A stretch of 62,762 nucleotides of DNA from UBA2329 sp964577215 (GCA_964577215.1 CAZNYK010000006.1:1-62762); one strand, 5' to 3'. Counted from the first letter of the stretch, positions 16,479-25,286 are shown. The notes: a model not told the origin generated them from the sequence alone. Program-made: numbers and translations.

Positions 16479-17249
16479 ATGTTCTCAAACAACCTTTTCC
16501 AAAACCAGGTCGCGCTCGTCACCGGCGGAGGCAGCGGCATAGGCTACGCCATAGCGGAACAACTCCTCCAACTCGGCGCCAAGGTATATATCGCATCCCG
16601 CAAGGAGGAACGCGTGAAAAAAGCTGCCGAACAACTGCGCGCCCACGGCCCTTGCGAAGCAGCCGTTTGCGACATCCGGCACATGGCCGATGTACAACAC
16701 CTCGCCGATGCGATCAAGGCAAACGACGGCCGGTTGGACATTCTCGTGAACAATGCCGGCGGGCAGTTCCCCTCTCCTGCAGAAGACATCAGCGAAAAAG
16801 GCTGGCACGCAGTGATCAACAACAACCTCAACGGCACCTGGCACGTAACCCAAACCATGGCCAAGACTTTTTTTATCCCGCAAAAATCAGGGGCGGTGGT
16901 CAACATCATCGTCAATATGTACCGGGGCGTGCCGGGCATGGCGCATACCGGGGCCGCCCGCGCCGGGGTGGACAACCTCACCAAGTCATTGGCCGTGGAA
17001 TGGAGCAAATACGGCATCCGCGTCAACGCCGTAGCGCCGGGCATCATCCAAAGCAGCGGCTTAGAAAACTACCCACCTCAGCTGCTGCAAGGCCTCGCCG
17101 ACAAAATCCCCATGAAGCGCCTTGGCAGCGTGCAGGAAACGGCCTGGCCCGTAGTGTTCCTGTGCAGCCCTATGGCCGCCTACATCACCGGCGAAACCCT
17201 CTACGTGGATGGCGGCAGCCGGCTCTGGGGCGATTTCTTTCCGCTCTGA
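16479..17249 (+). CDS. SDR oxidoreductase, trans-2-enoyl-CoA reductase (PECR)-like
   Basis: This 256-residue short-chain dehydrogenase has the NADP-binding motif TGGGSGIG at about residues 15-22 and ASRKEER after strand 2, which favours NADPH. NNAGGQFPSPAEDIS...GWHAV and HTGAARAGVDNLTKSLAVEW closely resemble peroxisomal trans-2-enoyl-CoA reductase and 2,4-dienoyl-CoA reductases. The classical YxxxK catalytic pair is not present in its usual place, where the sequence is HTGAARAG; this is normal for that subgroup. The likely role is enoyl-CoA/dienoyl-CoA reduction in fatty acid metabolism. The start is ATG 16479. Confidence 0.85.
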   Translation: MFSNNLFQNQVALVTGGGSGIGYAIAEQLLQLGAKVYIASRKEERVKKAAEQLRAHGPCEAAVCDIRHMADVQHLADAIKANDGRLDILVNNAGGQFPSPAEDISEKGWHAVINNNLNGTWHVTQTMAKTFFIPQKSGAVVNIIVNMYRGVPGMAHTGAARAGVDNLTKSLAVEWSKYGIRVNAVAPGIIQSSGLENYPPQLLQGLADKIPMKRLGSVQETAWPVVFLCSPMAAYITGETLYVDGGSRLWGDFFPL

Positions 17250-17257
17250 TCCCGAAG

Positions 17258-17408
17258 AAACCGCAAAATGAAAAATGTAAACCACGCCTGCGTCGTGGCA
17301 GGATCTAAAACCGCAAAAGTCGTACCAGAGAGCAAGCGCTTTCTTTTGAGAGAGCTGCCACTTTTACATTTTGAGTTTTGCGGTTTTTCCCCGACACTCG
17401 TGTCGGGG
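17258..17408. repeat. Repeat cluster between SDR and DUF2279 genes
   Basis: Eight bases after the SDR stop come four 7-base words (aaaccgc, aaaatga, aaaatgt, aaaccac; 17258-17285). Their inverted counterpart is at 17362-17382 (ttttaca, ttttgag, ttttgcg). Between them is a ccacgc...cgtgg palindrome (17282-17298). A perfect 20-base palindrome, ccccgacac-tc-gtgtcgggg, lies at 17389-17408. The whole block reads as nested, partly inverted repeat DNA rather than coding sequence. Confidence 0.75.
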
Positions 17409-18443
17409 TGGTTTACGATTTCTCGGTCAAACATCTTTCCTCGTTCAGCTCAGCGCTTTTTTACTTTTTACTTTTTACTTTTTACTTTTTCTACCTCCCT
17501 CTCCGCTCAAGACACTACCCGCCTCACCTTCTTCCGACCTGCCGACAGCTTGCACCCCACCCGTTTCTGGATCGCCGCAGGAGGCGGCGCCGCCATCTAC
17601 GGGACCGCATCGGTCGGACTGTACAACGCATGGTACAAAGGCTACGAACTCACCGGATTTCACACCTTTGACGACTGGCGCGAATGGCGCCGCATGGACA
17701 AAGCAGGCCACCTCTTTACCACCCACATGGAAAGCTCCTTAGCCTTCAAAGGCGCCCTGTGGACAGGCATGGGCCGCAAAGCTGCCGCCTGGACCGGTGC
17801 AGGCGTGGGCATGCTGCTGCAAACGACCATCGAAGTCATGGACGGGTTCTCCGCCAAGTGGGGCTTTTCCTGGTCGGACATGGCCTTCAACGCGCTCGGC
17901 GCAGGGCTTTTCCTCGGGCAGGAATTGGGCTGGCAGGAGCAGCGCATCGTGATGAAAACCTCCTATACCGAGCCGCGATACCCCACCACCCCTATTCTCT
18001 CGGTGGACGGCAACCACAACACTACTCTGCTCGCCCGCGCCCGCGACCTCTACGGCGTCTCTTACCCGGAGCGCTTTATTAAAGGATACAACGGCCTCAC
18101 CATCTGGGCATCCGTCAACCCGGCGGCCTTTTTCCCGAAAGAGCGCAAACCGGCCTTCCTGCCGCGCTGGCTCAATGTGGCGGCGGGCTACGGGGCGGAG
18201 AACCTCTTCGGCGGCTTCGAGAACCGCTGGGAGGAAGACGGCGTGGAGTTCGTACTCAACGAGCGGCTTTACCCCCGCTACAGCCAATACTACCTCTCTT
18301 TGGATGTGGACTTCACCCGCATACGCACCCGCAGCCCCGTGCTCAAAACCCTGTTCACTGTAGTCAACTGGCTCAAAGTGCCCGCCCCCGCGATTGAGTA
18401 CAATTCTTTGGGGAAGCTCAGGTTTCATCCGGTCATGTGGTAA
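17400..18443 (+). CDS. DUF2279 family secreted/periplasmic protein
   Basis: The mature part (about 300 residues) matches DUF2279, uncharacterised proteins of Bacteroidota. It has GGGAAIYGTASVGLYNAWY, DKAGHLFTTHMES and GFSWSDMAFNALGAGLFLGQ, and may sit in the membrane. The start is uncertain. GTG 17400 (347 residues) places a basic stretch before a hydrophobic core, FFTFYFLLFTFSTSLSAQ, with cleavage near SLSAQ. The only in-frame ATG is far upstream at 17268, inside repeat DNA. The hydrophobic core is encoded by a 7-base tandem repeat, so gain or loss of one unit would put start and mature protein out of frame. The stop TAA is followed by accgc and then an N gap. Confidence 0.75.
   Translation: MSGWFTISRSNIFPRSAQRFFTFYFLLFTFSTSLSAQDTTRLTFFRPADSLHPTRFWIAAGGGAAIYGTASVGLYNAWYKGYELTGFHTFDDWREWRRMDKAGHLFTTHMESSLAFKGALWTGMGRKAAAWTGAGVGMLLQTTIEVMDGFSAKWGFSWSDMAFNALGAGLFLGQELGWQEQRIVMKTSYTEPRYPTTPILSVDGNHNTTLLARARDLYGVSYPERFIKGYNGLTIWASVNPAAFFPKERKPAFLPRWLNVAAGYGAENLFGGFENRWEEDGVEFVLNERLYPRYSQYYLSLDVDFTRIRTRSPVLKTLFTVVNWLKVPAPAIEYNSLGKLRFHPVMW
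17458..17490 (+). repeat. 7-base tandem array, 4 x tttttac, inside signal peptide
   Basis: Four copies of tttttac plus a partial fifth encode the cyclic residue series F-T-F-Y-F-L-L of the DUF2279 signal sequence. Any reading frame through this array gives the same hydrophobic heptapeptide. The complementary word, gtaaaaa, forms the array at 45648-45668. Confidence 0.95.
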
Positions 18444-18448
18444 ACCGC

Positions 18449-18548
18449 NNNNNNNNNNNNNNNNNNNNNNNNNNNNNNNNNNNNNNNNNNNNNNNNNNNN
18501 NNNNNNNNNNNNNNNNNNNNNNNNNNNNNNNNNNNNNNNNNNNNNNNN
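18449..18548. other. Scaffold gap (100 N)
   Basis: Exactly 100 N, a placeholder of unknown true length. The left flank ends taaaccgc and the right flank starts with ttttgca repeats, so the assembly probably broke in 7-base repeat DNA between two convergent genes. Confidence 0.98.
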
Positions 18549-18585
18549 TTTTGCATTTTGCGGTTTTGCATTTTGCATTTTGCGG
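18549..18585 (-). repeat. 7/8-base tandem array, ttttgca and ttttgcgg
   Basis: Five contiguous words (ttttgca, ttttgcgg, ttttgca, ttttgca, ttttgcgg) directly abut the stop codon of the TonB receptor gene. Read on the minus strand, the stop TAA continues as accgc-aaaatgc. The convergent DUF2279 gene ends with the same TAAACCGC, so both 3' ends carry the same word in opposite orientation. Confidence 0.9.
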
Positions 18586-18586
18586 T

Positions 18587-20827
18587 TTAAACCCCCTTGT
18601 CCTTCCTTGAAAACTTCACCCGCACCCCCGCATACCCTTCCCGGCCCCGCACAGGCCCCCACACAAACGCCGTGTCGAAGTAGCGGTCGAATGGATTTTG
18701 CCAGTTGATGAGCGGGCGCAGCTGGCGGAAGTCAAAGATATTCTCACAACCGATATACACCTCGAGGGCAGGCCACACTTTGGTGAACTGCGCATTGAGC
18801 AGGGCAAAGGAAGGCGACTGCTCCGGCGCCTGTAAACCGGCGGGATTGGCCCCGGTGAAGGGCAGGCGCTGAGAGCCGTACCAGTGCATATTGGCGTCCA
18901 CATGCCAGGCGCGGCTCTTCGGTTCGTATGAGCCCGCCACGAGGAGGCGGTGCCTGGGGTTGAAGGGCAACACGTTCTTCTCTTCGTTTTCCATTCTATA
19001 CACATCTAAGAAATTGTAAGAAGCCTTGAGTTCCGCTGTCTCCCAAAAGCGGATAACGGCCTCTGCCTGCAAGCCGTTGGAAATGGAAAGGCCGGTAAAA
19101 TTGCGGATGATGGCCAGCTCGGGGCTGGAGTCGTAATCCGGGAAAAACTGGTTCTGGAAGCGGGTGTGGTAAAAATCAACAGTGAAGTAGCCCTGCGCGA
19201 TGCCCCAGTTGACGTTGCGGGTGATGTTGAGACCCATATTCCATGCCCTTTCCGGCAGTAGTGCCTCTTCAAAAACGATCTCCCTGGAGCCGGCCAACAG
19301 CCCGATATTTTCGGCAAAGAGATTGACCATACGCCAGCCCCGGCCTGCGGAGGCGCGCAGGATGGTGTGCTCGTCGGCATCGTAGCGCAGCATAAGGCGC
19401 GGCGTGAACGCCAGGCGGAAATCCTGGTGTTTGTCGGCGCGTAGCCCGGCAATGAGTTTCACCTTGGCGAAAGTGAAGATATTTTCAGCGAAGATGCCGG
19501 GGATGCGGTCCTGGCGGAGATACTCGCCGTTGAAGCTGCGCTGCAGGCTGTTATCCGTGAAAAAGACGTTCTCCTCCAAATCCAGGAACCGGTAGCTCAG
19601 CCCCGCCTTAAGGTCGTGAGCATTGCCCCACTGGTATTCGTACTGGAGGTTGGCGTAGAAGTTGGCCTGGGCGACGGAGTAGCGGGTGATGCCGAACCAG
19701 CTTTCCTGGTCGTGGTAAAAAGCAGATGAGGTCAAGGCGATGCGGCGGCGCTCGTCAATGCGGTAGCCTGTTTTGGTAAAAACCTCCGGCTGGCGAATGC
19801 GCACCGTCTGGCCATAGGCGCGGGCGCCGCCGGTGTCAGTGTCCGGGTCGAAAAATGTTTGCCCGCCGATGCGGCGTTCATCCACGTAGCGGAAGCCCGT
19901 TTGGGAATGCCAGCCCTGCTCCATCGCATTGCCCCGCGCGAACTTCTGGTAAAAAGCGTAGCGCGTCAGCAGGGGCAGATCGAGGAAGTCATCGTCGTCG
20001 CGGTCGAATTTCCCCGCCGGATGCACCACGTGAAGGCTGCTTAGCGAGTGCCACTTGGCGGCTTTGCCCAAGGGCAGGGCAGCTACCGCGTTGAAGTGCC
20101 GTTCGCCGAAGGTATTGACATAAGCGTTGAGGAATAGCGGTTCGCTCTTTTCCGGGTTTTTGAATTCCACGTTGATCTGCCCGCTGATGCTCTCGAAGCC
20201 TTGCAGCACAGAGTTGGCGCCTTTGGCCACGAAGATATTGTCCACCAATGCGCCGGGTATGTTGCTGATACCATAGGTGAAGGTGGCGCCCTGTACGAGC
20301 GGCAGCCCCTCGATGAGCAACTGGTTATAGACGCCCGACAGGCCGAGGATGCGCAACTCGCGGCTGTTGGTGAGCACGTTGGTGGTTTGCGGATGCACCG
20401 TGCCCTGCGTTTCGAAGCAGCCGGAGAGGTCGCAGCAGGCGGCTTTTTTCAGCTCGGCCTGGGTAATGACTTCCGTCTTGATGGGCTGCAACACGGAGAT
20501 GTACACGCCGGGCTTGCGGGCGCTCACCTGCACTGCCTCTAAAAGCACGGGCGCCAGCACGATCTCGTAAAAGAAGATGCCGCCCGCCGTAGCCGTATCC
20601 GGCTTGAAACCCACATGACTGACAATGAAGCGCTTGTCGCTCAAGCCTTCGCCGCTGAGTTGGAAATTACCGCCGGCATCGGTTTGCACCCCTGCGCCCG
20701 TTTGCAGCCACATCACGGTAGCGCCGGGCAACAGGGCGCCCTCCGCGTCGAATACGCGGCCTGAGGTGGATTGCGCGCCAAGGTTGAAAAATGGCAAGGC
20801 GAGGAGTATGAGTAGTAGTAATCGCAT
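18587..20827 (-). CDS. TonB-dependent outer-membrane receptor
   Basis: This 746-residue protein has a signal peptide MRLLLLILLALPFFNLGAQ and a carboxypeptidase-regulatory-like domain (about 22-95). The plug domain (about 105-230) includes LRILGLSGVYNQLLIEGLPL and a beta-barrel follows to the C-terminus. The plug has an unusual cysteine cluster, ACCDLSGCFETQG, near residues 131-143. It imports an unknown ligand with TonB energy. No SusD partner is adjacent, so it is not a standard SusCD pair. The start is ATG 20827; the stop lies one base from a 7-base array. Confidence 0.92.
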   Translation of the reverse strand: MRLLLLILLALPFFNLGAQSTSGRVFDAEGALLPGATVMWLQTGAGVQTDAGGNFQLSGEGLSDKRFIVSHVGFKPDTATAGGIFFYEIVLAPVLLEAVQVSARKPGVYISVLQPIKTEVITQAELKKAACCDLSGCFETQGTVHPQTTNVLTNSRELRILGLSGVYNQLLIEGLPLVQGATFTYGISNIPGALVDNIFVAKGANSVLQGFESISGQINVEFKNPEKSEPLFLNAYVNTFGERHFNAVAALPLGKAAKWHSLSSLHVVHPAGKFDRDDDDFLDLPLLTRYAFYQKFARGNAMEQGWHSQTGFRYVDERRIGGQTFFDPDTDTGGARAYGQTVRIRQPEVFTKTGYRIDERRRIALTSSAFYHDQESWFGITRYSVAQANFYANLQYEYQWGNAHDLKAGLSYRFLDLEENVFFTDNSLQRSFNGEYLRQDRIPGIFAENIFTFAKVKLIAGLRADKHQDFRLAFTPRLMLRYDADEHTILRASAGRGWRMVNLFAENIGLLAGSREIVFEEALLPERAWNMGLNITRNVNWGIAQGYFTVDFYHTRFQNQFFPDYDSSPELAIIRNFTGLSISNGLQAEAVIRFWETAELKASYNFLDVYRMENEEKNVLPFNPRHRLLVAGSYEPKSRAWHVDANMHWYGSQRLPFTGANPAGLQAPEQSPSFALLNAQFTKVWPALEVYIGCENIFDFRQLRPLINWQNPFDRYFDTAFVWGPVRGREGYAGVRVKFSRKDKGV

Positions 20828-20965
20828 GGCAGTGCAGGTGGATGATGGGGCAAAGTAAAGGAAATTGCATCTATTTGGGAAGCGGCGAACCGCGATTGAA
20901 GTTCACCCCAATGCTTAACCCTGAGAATGATGCAATCCTACTTATGCATACCTGAGTATTTTCTC

Positions 20966-20973
20966 TATCTTTG
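20966..20973 (+). promoter_or_regulatory. Candidate -7 box upstream of hybrid sensor gene
   Basis: TATCTTTG is an exact TAnnTTTG match, 26 bases before the ATG at 21000. The -33 region is not clear. Confidence 0.5.
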
Positions 20974-20999
20974 CCTGGTCACTATTCCTTTGAGGGTCA

Positions 21000-23900
21000 A
21001 TGACAAACAACCGCAGCCCATACGCGCCATCCTTGCTTTTACAGGCTTGTTCAAGCTTGTTGTTTGCCTGCGCCTGGATCAGCGTTTGTGCGCAAAACAT
21101 CCACTTCGAACGCGTTCCGAACGAATTAGGGCTTTCTCAAAATTTCATTTCTGCTTTATGCATCGACCATGACGGGTTTCTTTGGGTGGGCACCAAAGAA
21201 GGCCTGAACCGGTTTGATGGTTATCGGTTCAAGGTATTTCTGCACGATCCGTTCGATACTACTTCCATTTCCGGAAATTATATAAAAGCCATCCTTGAAG
21301 ACCGGCATGGCAGGCTCTGGATAGGTACCACTAATGGTCTGAATTTATTTGACCGGGAAAGGGAAACCTTCCAGCGGCTGAAGGTCCCCGACGCTCCGTT
21401 CAGGCCGGCCCGGCCCGTTACTGAAAACCACCCTGGCCTGAGTCACCGCGATATCAACTGCATGCTCGAAGACCGGTGGGGAAACCTTTGGGTCGGCACC
21501 CATTTCGGTGGCGTCACCAAGCTGGAAATACCCCCCGGATCCCGTGATTTAACCCAGGTAAAATGTACGGTTTTTACCAAAACAGAGGACGAAAACAGCC
21601 TGTGGGACTACCCTGTCACCAGTATGGCTGTAGATGAAAAGGGAGCGGTATGGGTCAGTGGTTTCGGCAAAACATCAATCATTAGCGGAGGCGAGGCGGG
21701 CCAACCTTACCATATTCGCCGCATGCATTGGGAAGACTTTGCCCCGCAATGGAAAAACTACTCCCAGGCGGATTTTTGGTACAATGAAAATGGCGTGGAC
21801 CAGATAGACCGCCGCATACACAAAGTAATGCAAGAGGGCGCCGGCGCCGTATGGGTAAAGTCGGCGGGCGGCTTCGGCAAATGGAAAACGGATGAGTCTC
21901 GATTCGAACTGTATGAATTGGATATTGGCCTGAATGACCCCGGCGTTTTGCCCCTGGCAGGCGCCAATGGCCCAAGCTTATTCGACAGGAACGGGCACCT
22001 CTGGGTGACGGGAGGCTGGTCGGTAGCATTATACGACACGATGAGCCGCAAGATTTTGCTTCGGTATCACCATCAAGATGACGCAGGCATCGGCCTGCCG
22101 AAAGACGCTGGGTGCCGGTCTTTGCTGGAAGATCCAAACGGCAATATCTGGCTTGGAACCAATGGCGCCGGGCTTTTTAAATTCACGCCCACCATCAAAA
22201 AATTCGATGGGCAATACGAAACGCTCCTTTGGAAAGGCGGCAGTGTTCGTTCCATCTGTGAAACCAGCGACGGCGCCATCTGGCTCGGACTGACCAACCT
22301 GCGGCTGCTCCGCCTTGACCGGAAAACAGGGCAGGCTAAACCCGTGATCCTCGAACGTAGCCGCTGGTCCCGCACTTTTGAGGATGAACTGGATTATGTT
22401 CATGATATGCTCGAAGACCGTGCGGGTAACCTTTGGGTAGGTTCAGAACGAGGACTTTTCCGCTTTCGCTTAAGCAATGGCGAATTGAATAAGTGGGATT
22501 TTTTCGAGATCCCCAAACTGAGAGCACAGCACAAGCGGAGCACTATTCTCGCCATTCATGAAGACGAAGCCGGTCGGCTCTGGCTGCTTACACCCTTCGA
22601 GTTTGGGCGATTCTTCCCGGAAACGGGACGATTTGAAGGGTATGATTATCTCAATGTAGTGAAGGGGGAGCGCCTGCCCGACCACTATCCCTGCATTTAC
22701 CAGCAAAAAAACGGAACCTTCTGGCTGGGCACACATTGGGGGCTGCTGCGATTTGACCCGAAGTTGGCAACTTACACTTTTCTGACCAGCAATCCTTTGA
22801 ATCCAGAGGGCCTGAGCCACCCTACGGTGAAGTGCATTTATCCTGATCCTGACGAGCCGGAGCGGGTACTGTGGATTGGAACCGGCGGCGGCGGGCTGAA
22901 CCGCTTCGATCTGGAAACGGGCGTTTTCTCCCATTTCAACACAAAGAACGGCTTGCCCGACAATGTTATCTACGGTATACTGGGGGATGAAGCGGGCAAC
23001 CTCTGGCTAAGTACCAACCAGGGGTTGTCGAGGTTCCATCCCCCATCAGGCGTTTTTAAAAATTATACCGTTAAAAATGGTTTGCAGGACAACGAGTTCA
23101 ACTCGGCAGCCTATTTTAAAAGCGGCGGCGGAGAACTTTTTTTCGGCGGCATCAACGGGTTCAATGCTTTCCGGCCTGAAGCGATAAAGGACCACTATGT
23201 TTTGCCCGGGGTAGTGATCACAGGGTTCAAACTGGCCAACAAAACCGTAGATTTCAAAGCGCCGGATTCACCCTTGCGGAAGCCGATTTCCGAAACGGAC
23301 GAACTGGTGCTGACCTGGAAAGACAAGATTTTTTCCTTCGAATTTGCAGCCCTCGACCTCACCGCACCCGAGCGCAACCAGTACGCTTACCGGCTTGAAG
23401 GCTTCCATGACGACTGGCAATACACGGGCACGGAACGCACGGCTACCTTTACTAATCTCAACCCTGGGAAATACACCTTCCGGGTGAAAGCGACCAACCA
23501 CGACGGCATGTGGAACGAAGAAGGCGCCGGCCTGAAAATTACTATCCTGCCACCTTGGTGGCGCACCAGGTGGGCTTATCTTTTTTACTTTCTTGTTACC
23601 GGCAGCTTGCTTTTAGGGGTACGTCGCTTTGAAATGCGCCGCCAGGCGATGAAAGCGGAAGCTATGCGTTTACAAGAACTCGACTCCCTTAAAACCCGCC
23701 TCTACACCAACATCACCCACGAATTCCGCACACCGCTCACCGTTATCATGGGTATGACGGAGCAGTTGGCTGCCGGCAGCTGGCAGTCGGCAATCAGCGA
23801 TTCCGATAGGGGAAAGTTAAAAGGGGTGTTTTCATTGATACTGCGCAACAGCGAAAACCTGCTGCGCCTCATCAACCAAATGCTCGACCTTTCCAAACTC

Positions 23901-25286
23901 GACTCCGGCGCTCTGAAAATGGAACTGGTGCGGGGCGATATCATCAACTACCTGCAATACCTGACCGAGTCTTTTCACTCAATGGCTCAAGAAAAAAAGA
24001 TACGCCTGACTTTTTATTCCGAAATCCCTGACCTGGCCATGGACTTTGACGAGGGGAAAGTACAGCACATCGTTTACAACCTGCTGTCCAATGCAATCAA
24101 ATTTACAGGGGAGGGTGGCAAAGTAGTGCTGCATGCCAACCAGGCGGAGCGACAAGGCCAGGTCTTTTTACAGCTAAAAGTACAAGATACCGGCATTGGC
24201 ATCCCGGAAGGCCAGTTGACACGCATCTTCGACCGCTTTTTCCAGGCTGATAATTCGAGTACCCGCAAAGGGGAAGGCACCGGCATCGGCCTGGCTTTGA
24301 CTAAAGAATTGGTAGAGTTGATGGGCGGTAGTATTTCCGTTGAAAGCACAGCTGGGAAAGGCACGACCTTTACACTACTGCTGCCCGTGAAGTTGGAAGC
24401 AGGCGCGCCGATGGCAAGTGGGGCGTTTCAAACCACCCGCAGCCTTGCATCTGAACTGGTCCCGGGTTTGCCTCCGGCAAATTTTCCGGGTGTAAAAGCA
24501 GAGGGTTTGACAGGTGAAAAACCTCTCCTGCTCCTCATCGAAGACAACGCCGACGTGGTCACCTACATCGTTGGGCTGTTGGAAAAAGACTACGAAATCC
24601 ACACTGCCCCTAATGGACATGCAGGTATCGAAAAAGCCCTCGAACTCGTGCCCGACATCATCATCAGCGATGTGATGATGCCCGAAAAGGACGGCTACGA
24701 GGTGTGCGAAATGCTGAAGAACGACGAGCGCACCAGCCACATTCCCATCATCCTGCTGACGGCCAAAGCGGAAGTGGCCGACCGGATCACGGGGCTTCGC
24801 AAAGGGGCAGATGCATATTTGATGAAACCCTTTAACAAGGAGGAACTCTTTGTCCGGCTGGAAAAATTGCTGGAACTGCGGCGGGCGCTACAGTTGCGGT
24901 ATGCTGGGGAAAGTTTTCTGAAATCTTCAAGATTCCGGAAAACGGAAATGGAGCCTGCCGAGCCCACCCTCGACGACGTTTTTATGCAAAAAATACGGCA
25001 GGCTATCGTAGAAAAAATGGACGATACGGAACTCGGAATCCAGGACCTCTGCCAAGCCGCCCACCTCGGCCACACGCAGGTGTTCAGAAAACTGAAGGCG
25101 CTGACCGGGCTGAATCCCACCCTTTTTATCCGCAAAATGCGCCTGCAAAAGGCGGCACTGCTACTGAAAACAACTGAAAGGAACATATCCGAAATCGCTT
25201 ACGACGTGGGCTTCTCCGACCCGAACTATTTTTCGAGGGTATTCCATGAGGAATTTGGCGTACCGCCGAGCGCAATACGCAAATAA
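21000..25286 (+). CDS. Hybrid two-component sensor/regulator (propeller-Y_Y_Y-HK-REC-AraC)
   Basis: This 1428-residue one-protein signalling system has a signal peptide (about 1-30) and two periplasmic seven-bladed propellers of Reg_prop repeats such as GFLWVGTKEGLNRFDGY and GNLWVGTHFGG (about 35-740). A Y_Y_Y domain (about 770-855) and a membrane helix near 860-880 follow. HisKA has H-box HEFRTPLT at about 907 and HATPase_c has DTGIGIP and GTGIGLALTKELVELMGG. A receiver domain has phospho-acceptor Asp in SDVMMPEKDGY near 1222, and an AraC-type HTH ends the protein. The family senses extracellular ligands and activates adjacent transport or degradation genes; the likely targets are the two genes downstream. 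A 7-base repeat encodes the loop after the H-box helix. Confidence 0.95.
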   Translation: MTNNRSPYAPSLLLQACSSLLFACAWISVCAQNIHFERVPNELGLSQNFISALCIDHDGFLWVGTKEGLNRFDGYRFKVFLHDPFDTTSISGNYIKAILEDRHGRLWIGTTNGLNLFDRERETFQRLKVPDAPFRPARPVTENHPGLSHRDINCMLEDRWGNLWVGTHFGGVTKLEIPPGSRDLTQVKCTVFTKTEDENSLWDYPVTSMAVDEKGAVWVSGFGKTSIISGGEAGQPYHIRRMHWEDFAPQWKNYSQADFWYNENGVDQIDRRIHKVMQEGAGAVWVKSAGGFGKWKTDESRFELYELDIGLNDPGVLPLAGANGPSLFDRNGHLWVTGGWSVALYDTMSRKILLRYHHQDDAGIGLPKDAGCRSLLEDPNGNIWLGTNGAGLFKFTPTIKKFDGQYETLLWKGGSVRSICETSDGAIWLGLTNLRLLRLDRKTGQAKPVILERSRWSRTFEDELDYVHDMLEDRAGNLWVGSERGLFRFRLSNGELNKWDFFEIPKLRAQHKRSTILAIHEDEAGRLWLLTPFEFGRFFPETGRFEGYDYLNVVKGERLPDHYPCIYQQKNGTFWLGTHWGLLRFDPKLATYTFLTSNPLNPEGLSHPTVKCIYPDPDEPERVLWIGTGGGGLNRFDLETGVFSHFNTKNGLPDNVIYGILGDEAGNLWLSTNQGLSRFHPPSGVFKNYTVKNGLQDNEFNSAAYFKSGGGELFFGGINGFNAFRPEAIKDHYVLPGVVITGFKLANKTVDFKAPDSPLRKPISETDELVLTWKDKIFSFEFAALDLTAPERNQYAYRLEGFHDDWQYTGTERTATFTNLNPGKYTFRVKATNHDGMWNEEGAGLKITILPPWWRTRWAYLFYFLVTGSLLLGVRRFEMRRQAMKAEAMRLQELDSLKTRLYTNITHEFRTPLTVIMGMTEQLAAGSWQSAISDSDRGKLKGVFSLILRNSENLLRLINQMLDLSKLDSGALKMELVRGDIINYLQYLTESFHSMAQEKKIRLTFYSEIPDLAMDFDEGKVQHIVYNLLSNAIKFTGEGGKVVLHANQAERQGQVFLQLKVQDTGIGIPEGQLTRIFDRFFQADNSSTRKGEGTGIGLALTKELVELMGGSISVESTAGKGTTFTLLLPVKLEAGAPMASGAFQTTRSLASELVPGLPPANFPGVKAEGLTGEKPLLLLIEDNADVVTYIVGLLEKDYEIHTAPNGHAGIEKALELVPDIIISDVMMPEKDGYEVCEMLKNDERTSHIPIILLTAKAEVADRITGLRKGADAYLMKPFNKEELFVRLEKLLELRRALQLRYAGESFLKSSRFRKTEMEPAEPTLDDVFMQKIRQAIVEKMDDTELGIQDLCQAAHLGHTQVFRKLKALTGLNPTLFIRKMRLQKAALLLKTTERNISEIAYDVGFSDPNYFSRVFHEEFGVPPSAIRK
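23762..23803 (+). repeat. Degenerate 7-base array inside kinase DHp loop
   Basis: Six words in register (gcagttg, gctgccg, gcagctg, gcagtcg, gcaatca, gcgattc) encode QLAAGSWQSAISDS, about residues 921-935. These residues sit between the H-box helix and the second dimerisation helix. The word matches the intergenic array at 35935-35969. Confidence 0.65.

Noticed and set aside
17371..17742. Alternative reading frames through the tttttac array with hydrophobic N-termini
   Set aside because: They continue into out-of-frame DUF2279 sequence; they look like signal peptides only because the repeat encodes the same residues in every frame.
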